Positions 34,065 through 42,987 of a stretch of DNA of 64,000 nt are shown here, one piece after another. Every line of letters starts with the position of its first letter. The stretch's first letter is position 1. Below the pieces are notes generated by a model. That model had not been told where the DNA came from, did no database searches, and saw only the letters and a program-made list of their open reading frames with translations. The position numbers were made by a program, and so were the translations under genes. Source of the DNA: Candidatus Gastranaerophilales bacterium (GTDB taxonomy: Bacteria > Cyanobacteriota > Vampirovibrionia > Gastranaerophilales > Gastranaerophilaceae); NCBI GenBank assembly GCA_944324305.1, contig CALUVV010000007.1, positions 1 to 64,000 of the forward strand, read 5' to 3'.

Positions 34065-34119
34065 GTTGCAGGAAAATGTAAACCCGATAATTTATATGGA
34101 AATTTACATTACCTGCAGC
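34065..34119 (+). terminator. Hairpin after autotransporter gene
   Basis: GTTGCAGGAAAATGTAAA (34065-34082) pairs with TTTACATTACCTGCAGC (34103-34119) apart from one mismatch and one bulge; followed by TTTTA. Confidence 0.6.
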
Positions 34120-34171
34120 TTTTACATGGTTTAATCGGCTTAGGTTGGATTTTACAGTCGTTTGAAATATA

Positions 34172-34199
34172 TTTGTGTACATTTTGTGTAATTTGTGTA
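34172..34199 (+). repeat. Three TTTGTGTA repeats near attR
   Basis: At 34172-34179, 34183-34190 and 34192-34199, spaced 9-11 bases apart. Same motif as near attL. Confidence 0.55.
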
Positions 34200-34299
34200 T
34201 TTTTGATTAAATTTTATAGAACTTTATAAAATTGTACAAGCTAGTAATAATAAGTATTTCAGGAATATAAATAAAATTATATAAAAGTAGTTATTAACA

Positions 34300-34347
34300 T
34301 TTTAAGGGATAGGTCGCGCGTTCGAATCGCGCCAAGCGCAATTTTTT
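34300..34347 (+). repeat. attR: 48-bp direct repeat
   Basis: Identical to 23041-23088. Contains the last 41 bases of tRNA-Lys but no 5' half, so it is not a tRNA gene. Confidence 0.95.
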
Positions 34348-34420
34348 CATGTCTTATAGACAAATTTTCAATTATATGTTAAAATTATAATGGCAAAGTC
34401 AAGAAGTTAAGGAGCAATTT

Positions 34421-36603
34421 ATGGAAAAGATTAATTTAGAAAAATCTTTTACAGTCCTATTACATTATCGTAATAGACTGGCCGGCATGTTCGGGGGGGG
34501 GGCAGCCTAAAAGCTCCAAAGACAAGTGTTTCGGGTTATACACTTGCAGAAATTATTATAGTAATGCTGATTATTGCGGTGGTTGTTGCTGTAACAATCG
34601 GTATAACCAAAGCTAAGCTTAATAATATTGTTTCGTACACTTATTATTCAGCTTATTCGACATTACGTTCTATTTCTACAGAAATGCTTGCGGATTGGGA
34701 CCCGAAAGATCCTGAATATAAGCAGGCTCTTGTAAAAAAGGATTTATTTGCAATGTTTTCAGAGAACGTTCATGCGGCATTTTATCCTGATGTTACCTGT
34801 CATATTGATAACTATTGTACCGTGGCAGGAACCTTTTTTCAACCAAGCTTCTGTGAAGGTGCAGGCTTTCATTGGTGTAATGAAAATGAACACCGTCAAG
34901 GTAGTGGTTGTTTTACCTGTTGTACGCCGAAATGTACCAAGACCTGTCAGTATGGAGAACATCAGTTAGACAAATGTGATTGCTTTTGTAAATACCCTTG
35001 TTGGGATGGCAGCTTCGCAAACAGTGAAAGAGAAGCAGATTGTCCTGTATATAAATGTTGGGATGGTTCTTCCACCGTAAAAGGTCCTGCAGGATGTCCG
35101 ATAAAATATACTTGCTGGGACGGCAGCTATGTAACGGATAAGTCTAAATGTCCACCTCAAGACGGCGGCAATAGCTGTAATAAGAGCTGCGGCAGCGGTT
35201 ATACCTTGGACAAGAGCAGCTGCAGTTGTAAATGTACGCGCAGCTGCGGGAGTGGTTATAAGTTAAACAGTTCCGGCTGCACATGCGAGAAGTTACCTTG
35301 TACCAATAAACCCTCAACAATCCCTTGCGGTCAGAGCTGGAACGAAAGCACTTGCAGTTTAACTGGCACGGCCAAGACCTGTTCCGACGGATACAGCTTA
35401 GATAGCAGTTGTAATTGTGTTTGTAGCCGAAGTTGCAGCAGCGGTTATACTCTTGACAGTAAAACCTGCAGTTGTGTAAAAGATAAAGTAAGCTGCTGGG
35501 ACGGGAGTACAGCAGATAATTCCTCAGACTGTCCCCCTAAGATAAGTTGTTGGGATGGCAGTTACGCTACCAGTTCATCCAATTGTCCCACAAAAGTCAC
35601 CTGTTGGGACGGAAGTGAAGTCCATAATGAATCGGAATGCAGTTCTTATGTTACCTGCTGGGATGGCAGCAAAGCATCAAATCAATCATCTTGCCCTGCA
35701 TGTACTAATAAACCTTCAAAGATCCCCTGCGGTCAAAGCTGGGATGATGTTGCCTGTAAGTTAACAGGCACAGCAAAAACTTGTCCTTCGGGCCAGCACT
35801 TAAACAGTTCTTGTAATTGTGTAAATGACTGTCCTAGCAATTTATCACCGTGTAATATCTGCAGCAATGAAACAGGTGTAGTATCTAAAAATCCGGCAAT
35901 AAACCGCACCTGCAGTGATGAGACCTATGAATGGAGTGAGGAACAATGTAAATGCATTCCTTCTCCTCGTACCCTGCCTCGTAAAGGCATGAATTTCTGT
36001 AAACTATTTGAACGCCATGCGAATATCATGAGCGGTAGCGGTGTATGCAGCGGCAGTGTAATCAGTAATGGTACAACCGACTTTTCCGGCAAAACACCTG
36101 ATATCACTCTGCGTAACGGTCTGCGCATTTATAATATGCATAACGACGCAGGTGCTATCTCTATGCTAGCAAATAATACTCAGGGCGGTGTCTATGACGG
36201 TGTGCCTAATACGAATTCATATGGTTATACCGTTTATGTAGATATTGACGGAGCCAAAGGTGATTCTCAATTGTGGAGTGATGTTTATCCCTTCTACATA
36301 ACTTTATCGGGTAAAATCATACCCGCCTACGATACATCTAATTTAAATCAAAGCGGTGGTGACAGTTCTCGTCATTTGCAAGTCAGCGTGGAGAACGAGA
36401 ATTACTCTGGCGGCAAGCGTGCGACAAAATGGCTTGCTAAGAGTGTTCCCTTTAAAGAAGGTGCTTGTATCTCTGGTTACGTAGGTGACGCAACCCCTTA
36501 TTGCAAAAACGGAACATCCTATACTAAGGCAGGAGAATGTACAACAAATTACAATTCGATGTGCCGTGTCAAACAGATACAGCCTGTAAAGTTTTTCTTC
36601 TAG
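34421..36603 (+). CDS. Large Cys-rich prepilin-like protein, out of frame at a G10 run
   Basis: ATG at 34421 with AAGGAG 8 bases upstream. A 24-codon leader reaches ten G (34493-34502); as written it stops two codons later. One extra G continues through SGYTLAEIIIVMLIIAVVVAVTIG (prepilin site, Glu +5) to a 727-residue protein whose body is open from 34564. After the helix come about 350 residues of Cys-rich repeats: seven CWDGS units (for example KCWDGSS, TCWDGSY, SCWDGST), CGSGYTLDKSSCSC units, and CTNKPSxIPCGQSW twice. The C-terminal 200 residues match the partial gene at 1-617 at about 93%. It may be a disulfide-rich pilus tip or adhesin. Preceded immediately by the island's attR. Confidence 0.8.
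34493..34502. repeat. G10 homopolymer in prepilin leader
   Basis: Ten G flanked by C on both sides, between ATG 34421 and the GYTLAE cleavage site. Confidence 0.85.
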
Positions 36604-36647
36604 CTCAAAGCTCTATAGTATCACAATAAATTAATGAGTTAGAATGC

Positions 36648-36675
36648 GGTGTCGAAGTATTTCGGCACCTTTTTC
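36648..36675 (+). terminator. Terminator of Cys-rich prepilin gene
   Basis: GGTGTCGAA (36648-36656)/TTCGGCACC (36661-36669), with one G-T pair, followed by TTTTT. Confidence 0.8.
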
Positions 36676-36755
36676 CTTAAATTTATAACTCCTTTACATT
36701 GTACTTTCATAAGTTATAATAAGAGTACAGTATAATTGAAGAATAAGGGTATAGT

Positions 36756-38801
36756 ATGAGTAAATATTTATTAGAAGTAGGATGTGAAGAATTACCTTAT
36801 AAGTTTATCCCGTCAGCTATTCAGCAGCTTAAAACAGGTTTTGAAAACTTTTTAAATTCAAATAAAGTTGAATTTGAAGATGTTAAAGTATATGCAACTC
36901 CAAGACGTCTGGCAGTTATTGTGTCAGGCTTGGAAAAAGAAAGTAAGGATGAAGTTAAAGTTGTTAAAGGTCCTATTAAAAAAGTTGCTTACGATGAAAG
37001 CGGAAATTTAACAAAAGCCGGTGAAGGTTTTTGCAGAAAAAACGGTGTAAATCCTGAAGATTTATATATCGAAGATGATTATCTTCATGCAAAAATTACA
37101 ATAAAAGGCAAATCTATTTTTGAACTTATAAAAGAAAATGTTCCGTCAATTGTTCTGAAACTTCAAGGCTCGCATTTTATGCGCTGGGCTGATAACGAAG
37201 AAAAATTTTCCCGTCCCATAAGATGGATTGTTTCCATACTTGACAGGGAAGAAGTTAAGATAAAAATTATTGATAAAGAAAGCTCAAATGTTACCCGCGG
37301 CCACAGATTTGCCCAGCAAAACGTATATATTAATAACCCTGACGATTATGTTGAAATTATGCGTAATTGCTGTGTAATTGTTGATCAGGAAGAGAGAAAA
37401 CAAAGAATTATTGACAGAGCAAAAGAAGAAGCCGCAAAATTAGGTGCTGTACCTTATTATACTGATGATTTATTGGAAGAAGTTACTTTTATTACGGAAT
37501 ATCCCGTTCCTGCGGTTTGCGAATTTAATCCTGATTATTTAAGACTGCCTGAGGAACTTGTCGTTACGGTTATGGCAGTTCATCAAAGGTATTTTGCTTT
37601 GTATAAGGACGGAAAACTTATTAATAAATTTATTACAATGACAAACTATCTCGGTGATGAATTTGAAAATATTAAAGCGGGAAATGTTCGTGTAATTAAA
37701 GCCCGTCTTGATGATGCGGTATTCTTCTTTAATGAAGATACTAAAAAGCCGCTTGCCGGTTATGTTGAAGACTTAAAAGGCATTACTTTCCAAAAAGGTA
37801 TGGGCTCAATGTATGATAAAGCTCAACGACTTATTAAATTGTGCAGATTAATGGTTGGCAATAATCCTTCAGTTGAAAGAACTGCACTTCTTGCCAAAGC
37901 TGATTTGACAACTAATCTGGTATTTGAGTTTACTGAACTTCAAGGTTTTATCGGAGCTGATTATGCAAGAGTATCGGGTGAATCCGAAAATGTTTGTGAA
38001 GGTATAAAAGAGCATTATTTCCCGCTGAATGCTGACGGAGAGATTGCCGTAACGCAGGAAGGTCAAATTGTCGGTATTGCCGATAAAATTGATACTATTT
38101 GCGCGGTATTTGCGGAAGGTAAAAAACCGACAGGTTCATCTGACCCGCTGGGAGTACGCCGTGCTGCTTTAGGGATTATAAGAACAATTCTTGCAAATAA
38201 TTTAAAAATTGATTTAACTACTTTGATTACTGAAACATTGCTTCTGCTGCCTGTTTCTACGGAAGGTGAAAATCTTGCAGACAAATTTAAAAAGGCTGCG
38301 GGTTCGTGTATAAGCCGTGTTTCAGGAAAAGTTACCGATGAAATTCATGAATTCTTTATTCAAAGATTAATTATCTTTTTGTCGGAAAAATATGCGAAAA
38401 ATGTTTTGGAAGCCTGCGCTGCCAATAAAAATCCTCTTACTGATTTAACAGATTATATTAAACGCGTGGAAGCTGTTTCCAAATTGAATTCGGAAGCAGT
38501 TCTTGAAAGTGCTAACAGAGTTCTGCGAATTCTTAAAGAAGATTCCAAAAAATCCGTTAATAAGAATTTGTTTAAAGAACCTGCCGAAAACATGCTTCTC
38601 AGTCAAATTGAAACTGTATCGGATGATTTGGATTATGAAGCATACTTGAAGCGGTTAGAAGAAATTAACCCGTCTGTAGAAAAATTCTTTAACGATGTTC
38701 TTGTCATGGATAAAGATGAAAATGTTAAGGAAAACAGATTGGCTTTACTTACTCTGCTGAAGAAGAAATACAGCCGTCTTGCTGATTTCAGCAAATTATA
38801 A
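36756..38801 (+). CDS. glyS: Glycyl-tRNA synthetase beta subunit
   Basis: 681 residues, full length for the tetrameric bacterial-type GlyRS beta chain. Motifs: LLEVGCEELPYKFIPSAIQQL at the N-terminus, ATPRRLAVIVSGL, HFMRWADNEEKFSRPIRWIVSI, ITEYPVPAVCEF, VTVMAVHQRYFAL, RVIKARLDDAVFFFNEDTKKPL, and PTGSSDPLGVRRAALGIIR with the C-terminal anticodon-binding DALR-like domain. Works with GlyQ, which is not in this window, so the two subunit genes are apparently unlinked here. Confidence 0.96.
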   Translation: MSKYLLEVGCEELPYKFIPSAIQQLKTGFENFLNSNKVEFEDVKVYATPRRLAVIVSGLEKESKDEVKVVKGPIKKVAYDESGNLTKAGEGFCRKNGVNPEDLYIEDDYLHAKITIKGKSIFELIKENVPSIVLKLQGSHFMRWADNEEKFSRPIRWIVSILDREEVKIKIIDKESSNVTRGHRFAQQNVYINNPDDYVEIMRNCCVIVDQEERKQRIIDRAKEEAAKLGAVPYYTDDLLEEVTFITEYPVPAVCEFNPDYLRLPEELVVTVMAVHQRYFALYKDGKLINKFITMTNYLGDEFENIKAGNVRVIKARLDDAVFFFNEDTKKPLAGYVEDLKGITFQKGMGSMYDKAQRLIKLCRLMVGNNPSVERTALLAKADLTTNLVFEFTELQGFIGADYARVSGESENVCEGIKEHYFPLNADGEIAVTQEGQIVGIADKIDTICAVFAEGKKPTGSSDPLGVRRAALGIIRTILANNLKIDLTTLITETLLLLPVSTEGENLADKFKKAAGSCISRVSGKVTDEIHEFFIQRLIIFLSEKYAKNVLEACAANKNPLTDLTDYIKRVEAVSKLNSEAVLESANRVLRILKEDSKKSVNKNLFKEPAENMLLSQIETVSDDLDYEAYLKRLEEINPSVEKFFNDVLVMDKDENVKENRLALLTLLKKKYSRLADFSKL

Positions 38802-38913
38802 AGAATTGTAAACAATCATTGTAAAAAAGTAAATTATTTTTTTCAGGATACTTTACAATAGTACGAAGAAGGTAAAGCAAAATTTTTAAACAATATATGG
38901 TAGGAGTCAACTT

Positions 38914-39225
38914 ATGCTAAACCGATTGAAAAATTTAAAAGTCGTTAAGACATTAGGCAGACAAATCAGTCCGAAATTACGCTGGCTGAATTTTATGAAA
39001 CGTAATGCCGATAAAACATCTCCTGATTATATCAGAATGATTAGCGGAGTTGACGAACTAAAATCAAGTTCTGACGAACGAAAGCTGGAAGCAATGGTCA
39101 GAGAACAACTCAAAGAAGAATTCCCGAATATCGAGAATATGAAATCTTATGAGCTTCTTGTAGATGCAGTAATTCATAACTACAAGAAAAAACAGCTTCA
39201 AGCTATGGATGAGATCGAAAAATAA
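38914..39225 (+). CDS. Uncharacterised small protein
   Basis: 103 residues, ATG with TAGGAG 9 bases upstream. Mostly helical and basic at the N-terminus (MLNRLKNLKVVKTLGRQISPKLRWLNFMKRNA), then an acidic/basic helical part (DERKLEAMVREQLKEEFPNIENMKSYELLVDAVIHNYKKKQL). No recognised family. A hairpin terminator follows. Conserved reading frame and good start make it a likely gene. Confidence 0.65.
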   Translation: MLNRLKNLKVVKTLGRQISPKLRWLNFMKRNADKTSPDYIRMISGVDELKSSSDERKLEAMVREQLKEEFPNIENMKSYELLVDAVIHNYKKKQLQAMDEIEK

Positions 39226-39254
39226 ATAATTAATACTCATCAGAATTAATAACT

Positions 39255-39282
39255 ATAACATCCCTCAGGGGATGTTATTTTT
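39255..39282 (+). terminator. Terminator
   Basis: ATAACATCCC (39255-39264)/GGGATGTTAT (39269-39278) followed by TTTTTG. Confidence 0.85.
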
Positions 39283-39322
39283 GTATATTTTTTATTTATT
39301 ATTTGTAAAAAAGGAGAGAAAA

Positions 39323-39562
39323 ATGACAACAACAATTATCGGTGTAACTTTGGAAAATCGTGTTGAAACTGCCGTTGAATTTCAGAAACTTATTACTAAA
39401 TTCGGCTGTGAAATAAGAACCCGTATAGGGCTGCATCCTTCCCGCGAAGATATTTGCCTTAATCGCGGAATTGTTTTATTAGAGGTTAACGGTGAAGCGG
39501 AATTGTTAAGAGAAGAACTTTCAAAACAGTGGGATATTCAAACAATGGAATTTGAATTATAA
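39323..39562 (+). CDS. Small ACT-like protein (TM1266/hydrogenase-regulator-like)
   Basis: Start at ATG 39323 with AAGGAGAG 6-8 bases upstream; the longer open frame from 39272 crosses the previous terminator. 79 residues: TIIGVTLENRVETAVEFQKLITKFGCEIRTRIGLHPSRE...NRGIVLLEVNGEAELLREEL has the beta-alpha-beta pattern of the TM1266 / iron-only hydrogenase system regulator family, related to the NikR C-terminal domain. The match is by overall pattern only. No hydrogenase gene is near. Confidence 0.6.
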   Translation: MTTTIIGVTLENRVETAVEFQKLITKFGCEIRTRIGLHPSREDICLNRGIVLLEVNGEAELLREELSKQWDIQTMEFEL

Positions 39563-39638
39563 CTTTTGTAAACCTTTTATTTTTAATGTAGCAAAAAATA
39601 TTTTTCAGGGTGTTTAATGCTAAAGGGAATTAGACCAG

Positions 39639-41183
39639 ATGATAACGCCCGTAAATGCTTCACAATCTACCATTTTATATAAGGCGCTTCCAAAAAAATC
39701 GCCGAACGGTAGAACAGAAGCTGATAAACCGGACAGGACAAGCATCTTTTATATTAATGATTTCCACGGTAAATCTATAAATATGGAAAGAACAATTACT
39801 GCATCAAATGCTTTTGACCGTTTTGTTCCGTCTTCTCCTACAGATAAGTTAAAGCTTTCCTCGGGAGATATTCAGCTCGGGGAACCTGTTGCTGCAAATA
39901 AGGTAATGGTTGAAGCTCAGAATATTATGGGTATTATGGCTTCGGCTATGGGAAACCATGAATACGATATGCCTAAACATATTGCCGAACTTATCCCGCA
40001 TATGGGTTATAAAATGCTTGCCTGCAATATAAATATTAAACCGGATAATCCGCTTTATGATAAAGTTGAAAAATCTTATATTCAAGAGGTTAACGGTAAT
40101 AAATACGGAATTATCGGAGTTACCCCGGTTGATTTGTTTTCAAGACTTAAATACGGAAAGCTGTTCGAAGAACTTCAAATTGACGGAATTGACAGTACAA
40201 TTAAAGATGTTCAGAAAGAAGTTAATAAATTAAAAGAGCAAGGTGTTGACAGAATTATTCTTCTGTCACACGTCGGCTTCGGCTATGACCAAAAAATTGC
40301 ACGCGAAACAGAAGGTATTGACATTATTCTCGGCGGGCACTCCCATAATCTTGTTACGGATGTTAAACCGGGAGTTAACCTGTTTAATTCTAAATCAGGC
40401 GAGCCTGTTGTTATTACACAGGCAGGACGGGACGGTAATTATTTCGGGGTATTAAACGTTGAATGGAATAATAAAGGTGTGATGACAAAAGTTCAAAATA
40501 ATGTCACCAGCACCCGCGGTTTTAAACGTAACCCCGTTGTAAGGCATATATTCGAACAAATTCTCGGTAAACCAAAAGTTGTCGGTGTAATTAATTCTGC
40601 ACCTCCTCCGCTAAATAATGCTTCAATTGAACCGAGCGGACATGCCAATTTCCTTTGTGACTGTATGAAAGAAGAATTGGGGACAGATATTGCACTGTTT
40701 GGTTCAGCTACAATAAGAGGTTTCTTTGAAGCGGGTAAATTAGATACAAGGTGGCTCGAAGATATTTCGCCTTTCAAAAATAAAATGGTTGTAGCTAATT
40801 ATTCCGAAAAGGAAATTGTTGATATGCTGCGTGTTTCTTCGAAATCTCTTGTCAATACAAACAATAAACCCGGTATAGTCCATGTTTCAGGATTAAAATA
40901 TAAAATTTCTAAAAACGGAGAACTAAAATCTGCTTCATTTATTGATAAAAGCGGTAAAGAAACTCCTATTGATATTAATAATCCGAGAACAGATAAAATT
41001 TATAAAACAGCATTAACTGATTATTATGCGCAAGGTCATGACGGTTTTACAATGCTTAAAAAATATGATCAAGCTGAAAAAATTTATGATTTTGATGTTT
41101 GCAAATGCATAGAAGATTATATGCATAAACACCCTGAACCTGTTGACATTATTGATGACGGCAGAATTCAAGTGGTTGATTAA
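39639..41183 (+). CDS. 5'-nucleotidase/UshA-type metallophosphatase
   Basis: 514 residues. Metallophosphoesterase motifs in order: YINDFHG (about 32-38), SSGDIQLG, MGNHEYDMP, LLSHVGFGYDQ, and LGGHSH; then the C-terminal 5'-nucleotidase domain with GHANFLCDCMKEELGTDIALFGSATIRGFFEAG and YYAQGHDGFTMLK. UshA-like enzymes hydrolyse nucleotides or UDP-sugars, usually outside the cytoplasm. Here no signal peptide is visible at the N-terminus (MITPVNASQSTILYKALPKK), so location is uncertain. No clear ribosome-binding site precedes the ATG at 39639. Confidence 0.85.
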   Translation: MITPVNASQSTILYKALPKKSPNGRTEADKPDRTSIFYINDFHGKSINMERTITASNAFDRFVPSSPTDKLKLSSGDIQLGEPVAANKVMVEAQNIMGIMASAMGNHEYDMPKHIAELIPHMGYKMLACNINIKPDNPLYDKVEKSYIQEVNGNKYGIIGVTPVDLFSRLKYGKLFEELQIDGIDSTIKDVQKEVNKLKEQGVDRIILLSHVGFGYDQKIARETEGIDIILGGHSHNLVTDVKPGVNLFNSKSGEPVVITQAGRDGNYFGVLNVEWNNKGVMTKVQNNVTSTRGFKRNPVVRHIFEQILGKPKVVGVINSAPPPLNNASIEPSGHANFLCDCMKEELGTDIALFGSATIRGFFEAGKLDTRWLEDISPFKNKMVVANYSEKEIVDMLRVSSKSLVNTNNKPGIVHVSGLKYKISKNGELKSASFIDKSGKETPIDINNPRTDKIYKTALTDYYAQGHDGFTMLKKYDQAEKIYDFDVCKCIEDYMHKHPEPVDIIDDGRIQVVD

Positions 41184-41184
41184 G

Positions 41185-41213
41185 TTGAAATTTTGCTCCT
41201 GATTTGTTATACT
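41185..41213 (+). promoter_or_regulatory. Sigma-70-type promoter of prepilin-like gene
   Basis: TTGAAA (41185-41190), 17-base spacer, TATACT (41208-41213), 28 bases before ATG 41242. The -10 region through the leader is near-identical to that at 55275 onward. Confidence 0.7.
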
Positions 41214-41241
41214 TAAAAATGTAAGTATGAAAGGAGCGATT

Positions 41242-41936
41242 ATGAAAAACTTATTAAATTATGTAATTCGGGGGGGGGGCGTAATCTAAGCTCTGCTCAC
41301 GCTTTTACTTTGGCTGAGGTTCTTGTTACATTAGGTATTATTGGCGTAGTATCCGCCATGACCGTTCCGTCTTTGATGCAAAATCATCAGCGAAAAACTT
41401 ATGTAACCCAATTGCATAAAGTTTATAATGAACTATCTCAGGCTCTCTTGCAATATCAGACTGATAAAAATGCCGTTAATCTAAAAGAAGCAGGATTAAC
41501 TTCACAGGCTGCTGTAAATGAATTTATAACAAATTATTTTAAAATTGTGCAAAGCTGTGAAAAGACAGCTCCTTGTTTAGCATCTGATTATAAGCATATC
41601 GCAGGGCAGGCAGGTGTATTTGAAAAGACAAATTCTTATGTATTGAGCAGTGGAGCATCTGTCAGACCGAGATATTATCCGGAAGGTAATCTTTTATTGT
41701 CGTTTGTCGTTGATACCAATGGACAGAAGGGACCGAATATAATAGGTCGAGATTTAATTGTTATGTATGTATATAGCAATGGGCTGATAGATGATTATTT
41801 ATCAGACAATATGCCTCCTTTTACAGAAGAGATAAGAGAAACTCTTTTTGCACAAGCTTGTAATTCTTCTTCGTCTACCAGTGTATATGGCTGTTTCGGA
41901 AAAATACTCAATGATAATTGGGAAATGACGTATTAA
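41242..41936 (+). CDS. Prepilin-like protein, out of frame at a G10 run
   Basis: ATG 41242 (GAAAGGAGCG upstream) starts MKNLLNYVIR, then ten G (41270-41279), and as written stops after GVI. One extra G gives RNLSSAHAFTLAEVLVTLGIIGVV, a prepilin site cleaved before Phe with Glu +5, and a 231-residue protein; the body alone is open from a TTG at 41310, which lacks a ribosome-binding site and would remove the leader. Residues after the helix (MQNHQRKTYVTQLHKVYNELSQALLQYQ) and the end (YGCFGKILNDNWEMTY) are shared with the genes at 51959 and 55308; the middle differs. Exported pilin-like protein, role unknown. Confidence 0.82.
41270..41279. repeat. G10 homopolymer in prepilin leader
   Basis: Ten G flanked by C on both sides, nine codons after ATG 41242. 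Confidence 0.85.
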
Positions 41937-41938
41937 AA

Positions 41939-41968
41939 AAAGCTCCCTGTTTTTAGGGAGCTTTTTTA
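41939..41968. terminator. Bidirectional terminator
   Basis: AGCTCCCT (41941-41948)/AGGGAGCT (41955-41962) with A and T runs; serves the prepilin gene and the convergent rpmA. Confidence 0.85.
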
Positions 41969-41981
41969 TTTGATAATTTAA

Positions 41982-42236
41982 TTACACAGCGTAAACACTT
42001 ACTTGTTTTCTGTCACGTCTGTGCGGTTCAAATTTTACTTGACCGTCAATCAATGCGTATAAAGTATCATCAGAACCTATACCTACATTGTTACCCGGAT
42101 GAACTTTAGTTCCCCTTTGACGAACAAGGATATTACCGGCTTTAACGATTTCTCCGCCGAATTTTTTAACGCCTAATCGCTTCGCTTCCGAATCGCGGCC
42201 GTTACGGGTAGATCCCATACCTTTCTTATGTGCCAT
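41982..42236 (-). CDS. rpmA: 50S ribosomal protein L27
   Basis: 84 residues. [29 protein letters not shown]...[36 protein letters not shown] is a full L27. The N-terminus starts directly with the mature AHKKG, so it has no cleavable Firmicutes-type extension. Downstream of rplU in the usual order; the roughly 200 bases between them hold no gene. Confidence 0.97.
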   Translation of the reverse strand: MAHKKGMGSTRNGRDSEAKRLGVKKFGGEIVKAGNILVRQRGTKVHPGNNVGIGSDDTLYALIDGQVKFEPHRRDRKQVSVYAV

Positions 42237-42442
42237 TTTTATATTCTCCTATGTACTACGTACGTAGCTATAACTTACAATTATTTAAGTATCGCCTGTC
42301 ATACGATTTTTGTGCTACTTTTCCCGATTTCTTTGTTATCGGCTTTAATTTTGTCAATGCACTCGAGGTATTATTCAAAAATTTTTAATAAGATATTTTT
42401 AAATTTTTCCTCTCGCATCTGTTTTGTTTATAAGTTTTTTAA

Positions 42443-42793
42443 TTAAGCTTCTTCAGTTGTTTCAGCTGCTTTTTTCTGAGCAGAAGTTCTGATTTTAGAA
42501 ATCATAACTCTTGTGAAGCCTTGTCTGTGACCTTGTTTTTTTCTGTATCCTTTTTTAGGTCTTTGTTTGTAAACTATGATTTTCTTTTCTTTGTCATGTT
42601 TAACGATAGTACCTTCAGCAGAAGCTCCAGCAACGTAGGGTTGTCCTACTTTAGATTTTTTACCGTTAACAATCATAACGACTTTATCAAAAATGATTTT
42701 TGAATCTTTTTCGCCGTCTAATAATTCAACATCAAGGTATCTTCCTTCTTCAACCTGATATTGTTTTCCGCCTGTTTCTACAATTGCGTACAT
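42443..42793 (-). CDS. rplU: 50S ribosomal protein L21
   Basis: Start at ATG 42793 (MYAIVETGGKQYQVEEG) with GAAAGGA 7 bases upstream; the frame is open to 42835 without good start. 116 residues, slightly longer than usual because of an Ala/Glu-rich tail (AQKKAAETTEEA). Core YKQRPKKGYRKKQGHRQGFTRVMI is the L21 signature. Binds 23S rRNA with L20. Operon rplU-rpmA as in most bacteria. Confidence 0.97.
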   Translation of the reverse strand: MYAIVETGGKQYQVEEGRYLDVELLDGEKDSKIIFDKVVMIVNGKKSKVGQPYVAGASAEGTIVKHDKEKKIIVYKQRPKKGYRKKQGHRQGFTRVMISKIRTSAQKKAAETTEEA

Positions 42794-42987
42794 TTTTCTG
42801 TCCTTTCTGGTATCGTAATCTTTGCGATAATACAACTTTGGGCAAAGATATTTATTAACGAGTTACCGCATACTAATACACAGATATTATGACCCGCTCA
42901 AAACCCCTTGTCAAGCACTATTAACATTTGTTTACGTTACGTTTGCAGCGGTTTGTTTGGGGTAAAATTATTGGAGAGGGAGAATAG

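Larger units (their letters stand above)
34046..34299. other. Right end of island, non-coding
   Basis: No gene. Contains the autotransporter hairpin (34065-34119), three TTTGTGTA motifs (34172-34199) and an AT-rich stretch leading to attR. Confidence 0.6.
23041..34347. mobile_element. Integrative element in tRNA-Lys (about 11.3 kb)
   Basis: A perfect 48-bp direct repeat covering the 3' part of tRNA-Lys and its flanking T run bounds the segment. Next to the left end is a tyrosine integrase reading towards the tRNA, then excisionase/HTH genes, two further tyrosine recombinases, a serine resolvase, a toxin-antitoxin operon and an autotransporter. No conjugation, replication or phage structural genes were seen, so it is a genomic island or a mobilisable remnant, not a self-transmissible element or complete prophage. 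TTTGTGTA repeats lie near both ends as candidate integrase arm sites. Element call rests on sequence; mobility today is untested. Confidence 0.93.

Noticed and set aside
34300-34340. Second tRNA-Lys gene
   Set aside because: Only the 3' half from the anticodon loop is present; no D-arm or 5' acceptor. It is attR of the island.
23041-34347. Complete prophage or conjugative element
   Set aside because: No capsid, tail, terminase, relaxase or type IV secretion genes are visible.
34564-35850. Possible CRISPR-like array in the repetitive Cys-rich region
   Set aside because: Repeats are protein-coding, unequal in DNA and in frame; no regular repeat-spacer pattern. No CRISPR array was seen in the window.
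41310-41312. TTG as the true start of the prepilin body
   Set aside because: No ribosome-binding site, and it would begin inside the prepilin motif (FT-LAEV), removing the leader needed for export. The same applies to the other copies.
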